Below, in pieces: positions 39,201 to 47,685 of a stretch of 64,000 nt of DNA. The notes under the pieces were generated by a model, which searched no databases, was not told where the DNA came from, and saw only the letters and a program-made list of their open reading frames with translations. Position 1 is the stretch's first letter; every line of letters starts with the position of its first letter. Source of the DNA: JAWXUD01 sp044432945 (GTDB lineage: Bacteria; Cyanobacteriota; Vampirovibrionia; Gastranaerophilales; Gastranaerophilaceae); the NCBI GenBank assembly GCA_044432945.1, contig JAWXUD010000001.1, forward strand, positions 60,747-124,746. Direction: 5' to 3'. The position numbers and the translations under genes are program-made.

Positions 39201-40803
39201 CGATGTCATGTTATCGACAAATCTTTTAGGAACTTTAGATAATATGAATATGAAATCTGAGTTAAAAGTTAATAAAAATTCTAGTGTATATTATATGGGT
39301 GCGACTTTTGGCTCATTAGATAGTGTTGTTCGAGTGAGTATGGAGAATGAGGTTTCGCCGAATAAAATCGTTATAAAAAATCTTCAATATGATAAAATTA
39401 TTGATTCCTTGAACAATATTCCACACTCAAACACTCAACTAAATGCCTCAGGAACAGTGCAACTTTTGGCTGATAATCAGATTGTTTTGGACGAATTTAA
39501 GATTAAAACTCAAAACCCTACTGATGCGAAGATTTTTAATATTATATTCAGAAAACCGATTATGAAACAAGGGCTTTTTGTTGCGGATTTGATTGTTAAT
39601 GGAAATATTCTGCACCCTGAAATATTGGGAACATTTGATATAGCAAGCATCGATATGCCGTTTTTGGATACAACTATAAAAGATGTAAATCTTAAATTTG
39701 AAGATAAATATATTTTGGCTGAACTTTTGGGTACATTCTTGGACAATGATATCAATATAAAAGCTATGATGAAAAATAAATTACAGCCACCATTTGTCAT
39801 TGAGAATTTGGGTGTTGTTTTGCCTGATTTGAATTTGAATATTATATTTGAAACTTTAAGAGAACTCGCTTTGGATAATTCGAGAGTGGCGAGAATTTCT
39901 AATAATTCTAATGAAGAAATCGATTTATCGCAGATAGTTATCAATCAAGGTTCTATCATGGCTGACAAAATCAAGGTTCGTAACATTGATGCAGATGAGT
40001 TTAGTGCTAATTTCAATTTAAATAATAATGCTCAATTTGTAGTTGAAAATTTTAAATTCAAGATTGCTAACGGCAATGTCAATGGAAAATTAAAACATGA
40101 CTTGTCTAATAAGATTAGTGATATGGATATACAAATGGATAGGGCAGACGCACAGATTATGGCAGAGGCTTTGTTTGATGTAAAAAACCAAATTTATGGT
40201 TTAGCAAGCGGTGATATCAAATTAAATTGCGTTGGAATTAGTCAAGAAGCTTGTTTTCAGACTTTAGCGGGTGAAGGATATTTTAGTATTGTTGATGGAA
40301 GTATGCCACAGTTAGGTTCTTTGGAGTTTTTGTTAAAAGCTGGAAATTTAGTTAAAGGTGGTTTTACAGGTCTTTCAATTAATAGCTTGTTAGATATGAT
40401 TACGCCAATGAAAACAGGAAGCTTTGAAGCTATTAACGGCGATATCTCTTTAGAAAATGGCATTGCTCAAAGGATTAATATCTATTCTAATGGCAATGAT
40501 TTGAATATGTATATGACTGGTTCTTATAATATTTTGAATTCAGTTGCTGATATGAAAATTTATGGAAGTCTAACAAAAGATATTTCTAGTTTCTTTGGAA
40601 AGGTTCGAAATGCGTCACTGAATACTTTGCTAAATTTAATCCCAAAAGTCAGTAATGCAACAGATATGTTGATAATGCAAGATGATATCGGAAAAATTCC
40701 TAATATAAAAAATGCTTCTAATATTTATCGAATATTTACAGTTGATGTGCTAGGTAATATTAACGGCGATGATTATGTCCGTAGCTTTAAATGGATTAAA
40801 TAG
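36241..40803 (+). CDS. Giant AsmA-like envelope protein
   Basis: 1520 residues. N-terminal cytoplasmic tail, one membrane segment (~43-63, FYALLTLITSIYACYYWLVP), then ~1450 residues of beta-strand-rich repeats ('SGxxxNISGxIxNIFxxP' style, e.g. LLSGSPFEVSGNFSNIF, VLVSGVIKNVFATP). The end (~1380-1500) resembles the AsmA-like C-terminal domain (SINSLLDMITPMKTGSFEAI). AsmA/TamB/YhdP proteins form long lipid-binding grooves bridging the two membranes and move phospholipids to the outer membrane. This supports a diderm envelope. Ribosome site AGAAGAAA is weak. It stands alone, ending near convergent yidD. Confidence 0.85.
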   Translation: MDNEKNTVLIEKSCVVDEKNVEIVGEPKGFNKFFTSKKSCFFYALLTLITSIYACYYWLVPVVATDFLASGIAEEQILDKTGYKLEIINPVVKTRFFSGLAIKADKFRVLNYDNTSAFAIEGINLDFDWAYLLFKKIKINNFYAQNLETNLIFDENSIFKLGQYSVDIKNLDLGLKLSKANLMIDKYSINLDDKKQNKIINLNGDYFYSKDFIPEEHVSFATNGAFYIDDKKSFFQLCTNFELPFAETKVDDLKLHGYIANLDLSDISEYVKYFSENKYKKISGVVDLKFFTSMINSMKNEIHTQITTKNLGVYGADFVDKIEYKDELKVNSIISLEKNGLRINEILLDAQELNVNISGLVQNINSKTPMLDLDLIIDKTNVANISKLLPADREISPDFDLYALKENEISGNAVANLKIKGDIKTPKLIGEVLVENFYLNNRLKNADLATIKLLFKGDVVDIDATVPVDKKEVVLVKGSTDIYGEKNSELKITSSENVDLAKVQSVLNPLHRILKFDIGPIPIMNISGVGNVDILVTGNRKTPHVWGDVSFTNVTASFLDIHNLVITNGIASLVFDDENATFITKQAVLNGRPVSISGTSTLDGVIDFKVEANKQRLENLHKVVTTSPMLVDIQKILEPIEHMQGNTNLSINLTGHIKDINDVVFRKNIFANGKIQLHSDKIKLKDVNTTATDVVGEIDFENTDAKFDILSNINKSKIRLDGRLKDDSCEFSAVSNRFHLYDLIGLLPEKIDLPFYNDINKLDLDFRAEYVGNINQIDLNKVEVDGKLYSNFKQAKDLKISSGSFNLKNSQLEIVKLSGLLSGSPFEVSGNFSNIFDFKNIIANAKMQAFDFDISLLNDKKIIALLPENIREQMKDFARFSGETSIAVDIKNNKIDGLLKLNDVSFDSLKQGIKVSLHSGNLKFQENDLKIYKLNTNLGLMPVLVSGVIKNVFATPYFDLYLNAKPTQSFLDYCFNNKLIYPIKIKGDVMLSTNLLGTLDNMNMKSELKVNKNSSVYYMGATFGSLDSVVRVSMENEVSPNKIVIKNLQYDKIIDSLNNIPHSNTQLNASGTVQLLADNQIVLDEFKIKTQNPTDAKIFNIIFRKPIMKQGLFVADLIVNGNILHPEILGTFDIASIDMPFLDTTIKDVNLKFEDKYILAELLGTFLDNDINIKAMMKNKLQPPFVIENLGVVLPDLNLNIIFETLRELALDNSRVARISNNSNEEIDLSQIVINQGSIMADKIKVRNIDADEFSANFNLNNNAQFVVENFKFKIANGNVNGKLKHDLSNKISDMDIQMDRADAQIMAEALFDVKNQIYGLASGDIKLNCVGISQEACFQTLAGEGYFSIVDGSMPQLGSLEFLLKAGNLVKGGFTGLSINSLLDMITPMKTGSFEAINGDISLENGIAQRINIYSNGNDLNMYMTGSYNILNSVADMKIYGSLTKDISSFFGKVRNASLNTLLNLIPKVSNATDMLIMQDDIGKIPNIKNASNIYRIFTVDVLGNINGDDYVRSFKWIK

Positions 40804-40820
40804 AAACTGCGGCGTAAGGC

Positions 40821-41030
40821 TTATGGTACGGGGTCATAGCCCCCTTCATTTAGTGGGTGGCATTTGCAAATTCGCTTTATGCCAAGTGCCAAACCTTTAA
40901 ACAAACCGTACTTTTCTAAAGCTTGTCGCATATACTCAGAACAAGTTGGTACAAACCTGCAAGTGGCTGGTGTATATTTAGAAATACGCTGATAAATTGA
41001 TATTAAAAATAATAGAATTTTTTTAATCAT
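40821..41030 (-). CDS. yidD: Membrane protein insertion efficiency factor YidD
   Basis: 69 residues from ATG 41030 after GAGAATTGATT; a TTG two codons earlier is less likely. Small amphipathic membrane-associated protein that assists YidC. The family core is complete: YQRISKYTPATCRFVPTCSEYMRQALEKYG, then 'KRICKCHPLNEGGYDPVP' with the conserved cysteines and Gly-Tyr-Asp-Pro-Val-Pro end. Usually found with rnpA/yidC; here it follows flhA instead and is 17 bases from the convergent AsmA-like stop. Confidence 0.95.
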   Translation of the reverse strand: MIKKILLFLISIYQRISKYTPATCRFVPTCSEYMRQALEKYGLFKGLALGIKRICKCHPLNEGGYDPVP

Positions 41031-41064
41031 AATCAATTCTCTTTAATTATTTTCAAGAATTGTT

Positions 41065-43164
41065 CTAATCAATAGCATAAGATTCCCCAACCGTATCTAT
41101 CGCTTCAACCTTAATATCAGTGATTAACTCTGAATAAGATATGACAACAATAGTTGGAATATGACGTTCTAATAGCTGGAATAATGGTAAACGAATTCTT
41201 GGCGAACAAAGCATTACAGGCTGTTGCCCACACGCCTGATGCGCTCTCATAAGCGTTGTAGCTGAAGATTCAATAAGCTCTTGAACTTGCATTGGGTTTA
41301 ATAAAAACATCGTCCCAAGCTCAGTACGCTGACAACTATCATCGAGGATTTTTTCCCATTCAGGCGAAAGCGTAAGTGAGTACAAAACTTTGTCATCGCT
41401 TACGTTAGACAAACATATTTGTCGCCCTAGTGCTGCACGCAATCTTTCTGATAAAATATCTGGCTCTTTTGAAAATCTTGCATAATCGCATAATCTCTCA
41501 AATACAAAAATAATATCTTTTATCGAAACTTTTTCTCTGATTAAGTTTACAAATATTTTTCTTAAATCACTTGTCGAAATAATTGTAGGAACTAAATCGT
41601 TTACTAACGTAGGATCTTGAGAACGAACTAATTCCATAAGTTTTAAGACGTCAGTTTTTGTCATAACCTCATCAACATGTTTTCTAACGCTTTCTTGCAA
41701 ATGTGTGACAATAACGTCAGTCGCATCAACAGAGGTAACCGAACGAGCAGCTTTCGCATCATCTGCAGAAATCCAATAAGCTTGTGTTTGATAAGTAGGA
41801 TCGATACCGATTACAGCATCACGAGGGACTTCTTTTTTAGTAGAATCCCATTGATCAGCAATGACCATAAATCTTTTTGGATATACATAACCAGTAGCAA
41901 CCGTGTTTCCACGAATAGAAATCATATACTCGTTAGCATCAAGAGCTGACGAATCCATAATCCTGATGTTTGGCAAAATATAACCTAATTCATCAGTAAT
42001 TCTTTGACGAAGAGCGGCAATTTTTGCCAACAATTGACCTTCTTGGTCAGGATCGGCTATAACAAGCAAATTTGACCCAACTTGTAAGCTTAAAACATCA
42101 ACCCCTAAACGCTCATACATTCTGTTAGGGTTGACTAAATCTTGCATATTCTGACGAACGTTTTCTAATTGACCTAATTGTGACTGAACATCAGCGTTGA
42201 TTAATGTAGAGAATCCAGCAACGCCCAACCCAACCGAGAACAAAAAGAAAGGCCAAAATGGCATACCCGTGAAGGTAGGACCAGTCACAGCTAATAACAT
42301 TAAAAATCCTGAAGATAAGAATAATGCGTGAGGCTTGCTAATTATTTGTGCCGTAACATCAGAACCTAAAGAGTCAGCCGCAGAAGCACGTGTCATAAAG
42401 ATACCAGCCGCAATTGATAGTAAAAGTGAAGGTAACTGTGAAGCCAAACCGTCACCAATTGTTAAGATTGTATACTTTGAAATAGCATCAGCTATTGGCA
42501 TTTGATCCATCAAACAACCAATACACAAACCACCGACAATGTTGATTAAAACGATGATGATACCTGCGATAGTATCCCCTTTTACGAATTTCATCGCACC
42601 GTCCATACTACCAAACAAGTTTGATTCACGTTGTAAATCTTCACGTTTTTTAGTTGCCTCTTCAGGCGAAATCAAGCCTGCGTTAAAATCCGCATCAATT
42701 GTCATTTGCTTACCAGGCATCGCATCTAAGGCAAATCTTGCCGCAACTTCTGCGATACGCTCAGCACCCTTTGTGATTACCATAAACTGTACGACTGTAA
42801 TAATCAAGAAGATTACTCCACCAACAATCATGTTACCACCTGTTACGAAAGTACCGAACGCTTGAATTACGTCCCCCGCTTCACCTTTTGATAGGATTAA
42901 ACGAGTTGAAGCAATTGATAATACCAGACGAAACATCGTGGTAATCAAAATGATAGATGGAAATGATGCCAACTCTAAGGTCTTTTTTACATACAAAGAT
43001 ATCATCAATAGTACGACACCGACAGTGATGTTTAAACAAATGGAAACGTTGACAACCCAGTTTGGAAGTTCACACAAGAGTATGACAATTAAAAGCAATA
43101 CGAATATTGCCATTAAAATTTCACTTATACTACTGTTTCCACCTTTGCCTTGTTCTTGTGCCAT
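41065..43164 (-). CDS. flhA: Flagellar/type III export gate protein FlhA
   Basis: 699 residues from ATG 43164, which overlaps the fliH stop (TGATG) and follows AAAGGGAATTTG. Forms the nonameric export gate of the flagellar secretion apparatus in the inner membrane. About eight membrane segments within 1-320; the FHIPEP region with LELASFPSIILITTMFRL and the DAMPGKQMTIDADFNAG loop; large cytoplasmic domain (~340-699) that receives substrates. Related type III secretion (SctV) proteins look alike; adjacent fliE and fliF favour the flagellar version. Last gene of the fliEFGH-flhA unit. Confidence 0.93.
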   Translation of the reverse strand: MAQEQGKGGNSSISEILMAIFVLLLIVILLCELPNWVVNVSICLNITVGVVLLMISLYVKKTLELASFPSIILITTMFRLVLSIASTRLILSKGEAGDVIQAFGTFVTGGNMIVGGVIFLIITVVQFMVITKGAERIAEVAARFALDAMPGKQMTIDADFNAGLISPEEATKKREDLQRESNLFGSMDGAMKFVKGDTIAGIIIVLINIVGGLCIGCLMDQMPIADAISKYTILTIGDGLASQLPSLLLSIAAGIFMTRASAADSLGSDVTAQIISKPHALFLSSGFLMLLAVTGPTFTGMPFWPFFLFSVGLGVAGFSTLINADVQSQLGQLENVRQNMQDLVNPNRMYERLGVDVLSLQVGSNLLVIADPDQEGQLLAKIAALRQRITDELGYILPNIRIMDSSALDANEYMISIRGNTVATGYVYPKRFMVIADQWDSTKKEVPRDAVIGIDPTYQTQAYWISADDAKAARSVTSVDATDVIVTHLQESVRKHVDEVMTKTDVLKLMELVRSQDPTLVNDLVPTIISTSDLRKIFVNLIREKVSIKDIIFVFERLCDYARFSKEPDILSERLRAALGRQICLSNVSDDKVLYSLTLSPEWEKILDDSCQRTELGTMFLLNPMQVQELIESSATTLMRAHQACGQQPVMLCSPRIRLPLFQLLERHIPTIVVISYSELITDIKVEAIDTVGESYAID

Positions 43165-43871
43165 CAAATTCCCTTTAATGCTTCAATAATTACTGCACTT
43201 TTTGCTTCGATTGTTGCATCTATTACACCATTTGTTGTTGTGAGCAAACAGCCCCCTTCACTAATCGTATCATCACCTACAACTATTATTTTGGCGTCTA
43301 ACCCTATTTGCTCAACTTTTTCAGGAAGCACGTTTTTTAACATATTAGCCTGATTAGAGTTAACCTTGAGCATAATTTTTCTTTCTTCTTTTGATACATC
43401 TTTTAAAATAGCCATGATATCTTCTATAATCATCATGGGATCTTGTTGCACTTCTTTTTTAATGATTTTTTGTGCTATATCAACGCTTAATTGCAATATA
43501 TCTGGTGCGATATACTCAAAAACTTCTTGACGTGCATTAAGGAAATATTTAATGTTTTCACGAATTTCCTCTATATCACGTTTTGAATTTCTCAATCCTT
43601 CTTGATAACCATCTTGAGAAGCAATCTCTTTTATCGAATTAGCTTCATCTTTTGCTCTTGAAATAAGGTTTCTATCATCAATCCTGCGAAACCCACGCCT
43701 ACGACTGCCAGTACGGCGTTCGTGACGTTGGGTAAAGTCAATATTTTCTAAATCAAACAAATCAATTCCATCTTCATCATTTTTTTTAGATAAAGACAAG
43801 TCAACATGTTCTTCAACGATTGATATTTCTTCAATCGTTTCTTCTTTTTTTATTTTCTTTTTTATAATCAT
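43164..43871 (-). CDS. fliH: Flagellar export ATPase regulator FliH-like
   Basis: 235 residues. Peripheral stator of the export ATPase FliI. N-terminal charged, disordered part with an Arg-rich patch (HERRTGSRRRGFRRIDDRN), a long coiled coil (~85-125) with 'DGYQEGLRNSKRDIEEIREN', and a C-terminal V-ATPase-E-like domain (LSVDIAQKIIKKEVQQDPMM ... SEGGCLLTTTNGVIDATIEA) that is the family hallmark. Start-stop overlap with flhA. Notably no fliI follows; flhA takes its place. Confidence 0.85.
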   Translation of the reverse strand: MIIKKKIKKEETIEEISIVEEHVDLSLSKKNDEDGIDLFDLENIDFTQRHERRTGSRRRGFRRIDDRNLISRAKDEANSIKEIASQDGYQEGLRNSKRDIEEIRENIKYFLNARQEVFEYIAPDILQLSVDIAQKIIKKEVQQDPMMIIEDIMAILKDVSKEERKIMLKVNSNQANMLKNVLPEKVEQIGLDAKIIVVGDDTISEGGCLLTTTNGVIDATIEAKSAVIIEALKGI

Positions 43872-43882
43872 GACTAATTTTA

Positions 43883-44938
43883 TTATACACTATTTTCTAA
43901 ATGCGTGGCAATAATATTAGCGATTTTAGGAGGCATTTCTATATATTCACCCTCTAATGCACTGAAAACAAAGCGTTTGACCATTACACGTTCTTGATTT
44001 AGTAGTTGTTCTAATTTCTTTTTATCTACACATTCCGCAATATTTTGTAATTTATTTACTATTTTGGAAGGGCTAATATCTTGAACAGGTTTTGGTAAGG
44101 TCATTTTAATTTCTTGCAAACATTGCAAAGTATAATGTGGGTCTACTTTTGACGGTAAATCTTTTATGCCCATATACTTTATTACAGTTGTTGCATCATC
44201 AGGATTGAATTTGTCAAGAATTGTTTGAACTTTTTCCTGCTTCATTTTTTGGAATAATAAAGCAAGCGTGCTTAACCTCAATGTTTTTTTATTAGCACCC
44301 GTCAAGCCTGTATCAATAGGAGCTTTTGGCTTACCTTTCTTATGTCCTGCAGGTCTTGTAGGTCTATTTGCAGGTTTACCTGATTTTGCTACTTGATTAT
44401 CATTTGCTTCTTGAGCCTCAGCCTGTGCCTGCTCGTTAGCGGCTTGTTCCTGAATCATTGCATCGATATTTGATTGATTTGTAGCTTGTTCAAGTAAGTC
44501 ATCGTTAATTAGGTTCTTGCTTTTCAATTCTTCTATAGCTTCAACATATACTTTTTTGACGTGATGCTCGATAAGCTCTAAGATTTGGTCTTGTGGCATT
44601 GCTTGTGCAAAAGCTTTTTTTGCTATTTCAAAAATAGTAAAAGCAATTTTTTGCATAACGTTATCCCAATACATTTGCGGGATACCAGAACGGATTAAAT
44701 CAACAGATTTGTGAAAAGACCACTCAGCGATGATTTGTGTAATCATCATAGCTTGATCTGAATTAAATTTATTTTCTTTGTCATCGTTTAGTGCTTGACC
44801 AGCAACAGTCGCAAAATTCAGTAACGTATTTGCGACATAGTTACGTTTATTTTCATCAAAATCTGGTGGAATTAAGCCATATGCTTGTTCAGAGAGATTT
44901 TTTGCAAATTCTTTGTATTCAAATCCTTTTATTGCCAT
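43883..44938 (-). CDS. FliG-like protein (divergent motor-switch candidate)
   Basis: 351 residues, located between fliF and fliH as fliG usually is, and with the right size (~335). The N-terminal ~150 residues are all-helical; an Ala/Glu/Gln-rich then Lys/Pro-rich linker (~165-215, e.g. GHKKGKPKAPIDTG) follows. The C-terminal half is helical with 'LALLFQKMKQEKVQTILDKF' and 'NPDDATTVIKYM', which recall the FliG middle domain. The charged-ridge motor motifs of FliG are not clear. I call it FliG-like on position and layout; sequence support is weak. Confidence 0.5.
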   Translation of the reverse strand: MAIKGFEYKEFAKNLSEQAYGLIPPDFDENKRNYVANTLLNFATVAGQALNDDKENKFNSDQAMMITQIIAEWSFHKSVDLIRSGIPQMYWDNVMQKIAFTIFEIAKKAFAQAMPQDQILELIEHHVKKVYVEAIEELKSKNLINDDLLEQATNQSNIDAMIQEQAANEQAQAEAQEANDNQVAKSGKPANRPTRPAGHKKGKPKAPIDTGLTGANKKTLRLSTLALLFQKMKQEKVQTILDKFNPDDATTVIKYMGIKDLPSKVDPHYTLQCLQEIKMTLPKPVQDISPSKIVNKLQNIAECVDKKKLEQLLNQERVMVKRFVFSALEGEYIEMPPKIANIIATHLENSV

Positions 44939-44941
44939 TTT

Positions 44942-46612
44942 TTATCCTTGTTCAATCCAGCTTTTGATTTTATCACTTGCTTCCTCATCGGCATCGCTGA
45001 ATTCTGCTGACAAGCTATCTAGAGTATTCATCAATTGTGAAGGATCATTGTTTTGCGTGATATATTCTCTTTGTTGTTGCTCCAACAAGCCTTGTGCTAA
45101 TTCTGATTGACGAGCTGTTAATTGACTTGCTTGCTGATTTATAGCTGATAATTGCTGTTCTTGTTGTGCGGTTTTTTGACGAAGCATTTCAACTTCTTTT
45201 AAGCTTTCAGCCCTTGCTTTACGGATTTTGTCAGATACAATTTTAAATACAATCAATAATCCAATAGCACTGACTACAATCGCCAACCACCAAGGGTTTC
45301 CTGTAGCATCTGGTTTTGGCAGATTTGAAGCTTTGTCTGTCATCAAGAACGGATCGCTTGATTCTGAGAATGCAATTGAAACATTTTCAGCAGAAACCAT
45401 TGGGCTTGCTGCGTTAGCGATTAATGATTTTAATTCTTCTATAGTGACAGTATCAGGCAATGCACTTTTTTCTAAAGTAACTGCAATTGATATATCCTCT
45501 ACAACGCCTGAATTTATGTATTCATTGGTTTGGACTTTTTTAACTCCAAATTGAGTTTCTCTAGCTTCACGAGAGTAACTTCTATCTTGAGTAGAGTCAG
45601 AGCCATTAGAGGTCATACCGTTTGGTAAATATACGCTAACTGCGTTTACGCCTTTATTTGAATCACTTGTTTGATCGCCTAAACCCTCTGTGAAAGTTTG
45701 TTCTGTAACGGCGGTTTTGCGTTCAGGGTCATAATCGATAGTAAATCTTTCAACAGGAGCTTGTCTTAAAAACGTGCTGACTGTCGCAACATAGTTTCCT
45801 TTTCCAATCAATCTATCTAATTGTTGTTGAACTTTTGTTGTCATATATCTATCATTTTCTTCAAGTTTTTGAAGCATTTCATCTTCTGCGTCCATTATGC
45901 TGTGATAAACTTGCCCATTTGTGTCAGTGATTGCTATGTTGTCGCCAGTCAATCCAGCAACGCTTCCTAATAAAAGGTTTGTAATAGCTTTGATTTTTGC
46001 TTGATCAAGTTTTGTGTCACTAGGAATTGTTACCTGCACAGTTGCAGTAACTGGTTTTTGCATATCAGAAAACATTGATTGTTCTGGTATAGAAATAAAT
46101 ACAGAAGCGTTTTCGACAGGTTTAATTCTTCTGATTAAACGTGCTAATTCACCGTTTATCGCTCTTGCAAGTCTTATTTTTTTATCTTCCTTGGTTGAAG
46201 TAAAATCACCTTTATCAAAGATTTCTAAGCCAACATTTTGATCCATCAATCCGCTTTGTACGATTTGGATTAACGCTTCATCACGTTGAGAAGTCGTGCA
46301 TCTTTTTCTACCTGTCGTGCAATCGCCTTTTTTTAGGTACAAAGTTGATTTTGTACCGTCAACACGGCGACTTACGGCGATGTTATATTTTGCCAAAAGA
46401 GCTTGAATTTCTATAGCTTTACCAAAATTATCAGTTGTTATCAAATCGACACTTTCTTTTAGCGGTTCTTCTGTGACAGTGTGTCCAGAGCCTGAATCTC
46501 TGTTAGAGTTTGCTATTATGCCTACGCTAATAAAAACACCTAGTATAATAAATATACCACCTGCTACGCCGAATAATAATGCTTTGTTTTCTAATAATTT
46601 TTGAAAATCCAT
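44942..46612 (-). CDS. fliF: Flagellar MS-ring protein
   Basis: 556 residues. Forms the membrane-supramembrane ring that houses the export gate. First membrane segment ~12-34 (LLFGVAGGIFIILGVFISVG), secretin-like ring-building domains to ~430 (LARAINGELARLIRRIKPVE, ASVFISIPEQSMFSDMQKP, FliF-typical 'ATVQVTIPSDTKLDQAKIKA'), second membrane segment ~440-462 (WWLAIVVSAIGLLIVFKIVS), then a cytoplasmic Gln-rich coiled coil that should bind FliG. A cysteine-bearing insert (CTTGRKRC, ~98-105) is unusual. Stop is three bases before the fliG-like start. Confidence 0.92.
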   Translation of the reverse strand: MDFQKLLENKALLFGVAGGIFIILGVFISVGIIANSNRDSGSGHTVTEEPLKESVDLITTDNFGKAIEIQALLAKYNIAVSRRVDGTKSTLYLKKGDCTTGRKRCTTSQRDEALIQIVQSGLMDQNVGLEIFDKGDFTSTKEDKKIRLARAINGELARLIRRIKPVENASVFISIPEQSMFSDMQKPVTATVQVTIPSDTKLDQAKIKAITNLLLGSVAGLTGDNIAITDTNGQVYHSIMDAEDEMLQKLEENDRYMTTKVQQQLDRLIGKGNYVATVSTFLRQAPVERFTIDYDPERKTAVTEQTFTEGLGDQTSDSNKGVNAVSVYLPNGMTSNGSDSTQDRSYSREARETQFGVKKVQTNEYINSGVVEDISIAVTLEKSALPDTVTIEELKSLIANAASPMVSAENVSIAFSESSDPFLMTDKASNLPKPDATGNPWWLAIVVSAIGLLIVFKIVSDKIRKARAESLKEVEMLRQKTAQQEQQLSAINQQASQLTARQSELAQGLLEQQQREYITQNNDPSQLMNTLDSLSAEFSDADEEASDKIKSWIEQG

Positions 46613-46649
46613 TTTTTTCCCAGTCTTTTACTTTTTACGATAATGTTTT

Positions 46650-46991
46650 TTATACCTGAATTTGTATAATTTTGTCATATGCTTGAATAACTTTACCTGT
46701 GATTTGCGTTGCCATGTTGATTGCAATTTCAGATTTTGCCATAGAGGTCATGACATCGTGAATATCAACGTTTTTGCTTCCAGACATTGCATCTTTCAAT
46801 AAATTATCAGGTGCGTTTAATTCAGTGTTCAAATTCTCTACCAAACCCGACATGACTTGCTTGAAATCAGGTGTATCTACTGTCTCCGTTCTACTCATTC
46901 TAGCTGAAGGCATCATTCCATCAACATTTGTGTCCAGTTTTGTGTGCTGAATTCGCCCTGCTAAATCATACATTGGATAAAAATTACTCAT
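46650..46991 (-). CDS. fliE: Flagellar hook-basal body protein FliE
   Basis: 113 residues from ATG 46991 (MSNFYPMYDLAGRIQHT) with AGGAAGGGAAGCGAT before it; an upstream in-frame ATG has no ribosome site. FliE links the MS ring to the rod. The C-terminal half carries the family pattern: KNVDIHDVMTSMAKSEIAIN, then MATQITGKVIQAYDKIIQIQV. First gene of the visible operon fliE-fliF-fliG(like)-fliH-flhA. The scaffold gap lies about 175 bases upstream, so flgB/flgC could have been lost at the join. Confidence 0.9.
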   Translation of the reverse strand: MSNFYPMYDLAGRIQHTKLDTNVDGMMPSARMSRTETVDTPDFKQVMSGLVENLNTELNAPDNLLKDAMSGSKNVDIHDVMTSMAKSEIAINMATQITGKVIQAYDKIIQIQV

Positions 46992-47150
46992 ATCGCTTCC
47001 CTTCCTATATATTATATGATAACTCATTTTATCAAAAAAATTAAGCATTATCGCCAAATTTCATACAAATTATGTAGCTAAATAAGCAAATATCAATCCT
47101 TTTGACTAGAGCCTTAGCATGAGTTTAATAATTTTTTTAGGAAAAGCAAC

Positions 47151-47166
47151 ATGAAAAGAAGTCGCA
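47151..47166 (+). CDS. Start of a gene cut by the scaffold gap
   Basis: ATG at 47151 follows AGGAAAAGCAAC, a good ribosome site, and encodes MKRSR before the run of N. The basic first residues would suit a signal peptide or ribosomal-type protein, but nothing more can be said. Confidence 0.4.
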
Positions 47167-47176
47167 NNNNNNNNNN
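47167..47176. other. Assembly gap (10 N)
   Basis: Ten unknown bases join two contigs. The true gap size is unknown. Gene order across this point, including the relation between the flagellar operon and the dCMP deaminase gene, should not be trusted. Confidence 0.99.
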
Positions 47177-47196
47177 CTTTTTTATTTTTAAAAAGA

Positions 47197-47646
47197 TTAG
47201 TTAACTTCCGCTAATTCTTTTTTTATATCATCAACTGATACACGTGTAACTACGCCACCATCTTCTTTTCTTAAAAAAACTTCTTTTATACCTGATTGCA
47301 CAATAAACCTTTTGCACAAGATGCAGATAAAATTGTGACCAAAAATGTACATACTAGCACCTTTGCATCTATCTTGACCAGCTTGAATAATTGCGTTTTG
47401 TTCTGCATGTATTGAGCGACAAGTTTCATAACGTGTACCAGATTCAATATTATGTTTTATACGATAGCATTCGCCACGCTCATAACAAGATATAACCCCA
47501 GATGGAGTACCATTATAACCAGTTGCCTTAATTTTTTTGTCATCACCAACTATTACCGCACCAACTTGAGCTCGTAAGCAGTTTGAACGACTAGCACAAG
47601 TTTTTGCTAGGTCTAAAAAATAGTCTTGCCAAGATTTTATTTCCAT
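47197..47646 (-). CDS. Deoxycytidylate (dCMP) deaminase family protein
   Basis: 149 residues, ATG 47646 after AAAGGAATATGTAA. Zn-dependent deamination of dCMP to dUMP, feeding thymidylate synthesis. Zinc site: His-Ala-Glu in SIHAEQNAIIQAG and the paired cysteines in FICILCKRFIVQSG (CILC; the usual Pro before Cys is absent). Also RSNCLRAQVGAVIVGDDKKI and the GYNGTPSGV loop typical of the ComEB/dCMP deaminase group. Cytosolic. Confidence 0.92.
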   Translation of the reverse strand: MEIKSWQDYFLDLAKTCASRSNCLRAQVGAVIVGDDKKIKATGYNGTPSGVISCYERGECYRIKHNIESGTRYETCRSIHAEQNAIIQAGQDRCKGASMYIFGHNFICILCKRFIVQSGIKEVFLRKEDGGVVTRVSVDDIKKELAEVN

Positions 47647-47685
47647 TTACATATTCCTTTTTTATATAATATCGTTTTCATTATT

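Noticed and set aside
41065..43164. FlhA as a virulence-type SctV of a separate injectisome
   Set aside because: fliE and fliF homologues are in the same operon and no injectisome-specific secretin or needle gene is visible, so the flagellar assignment is preferred.
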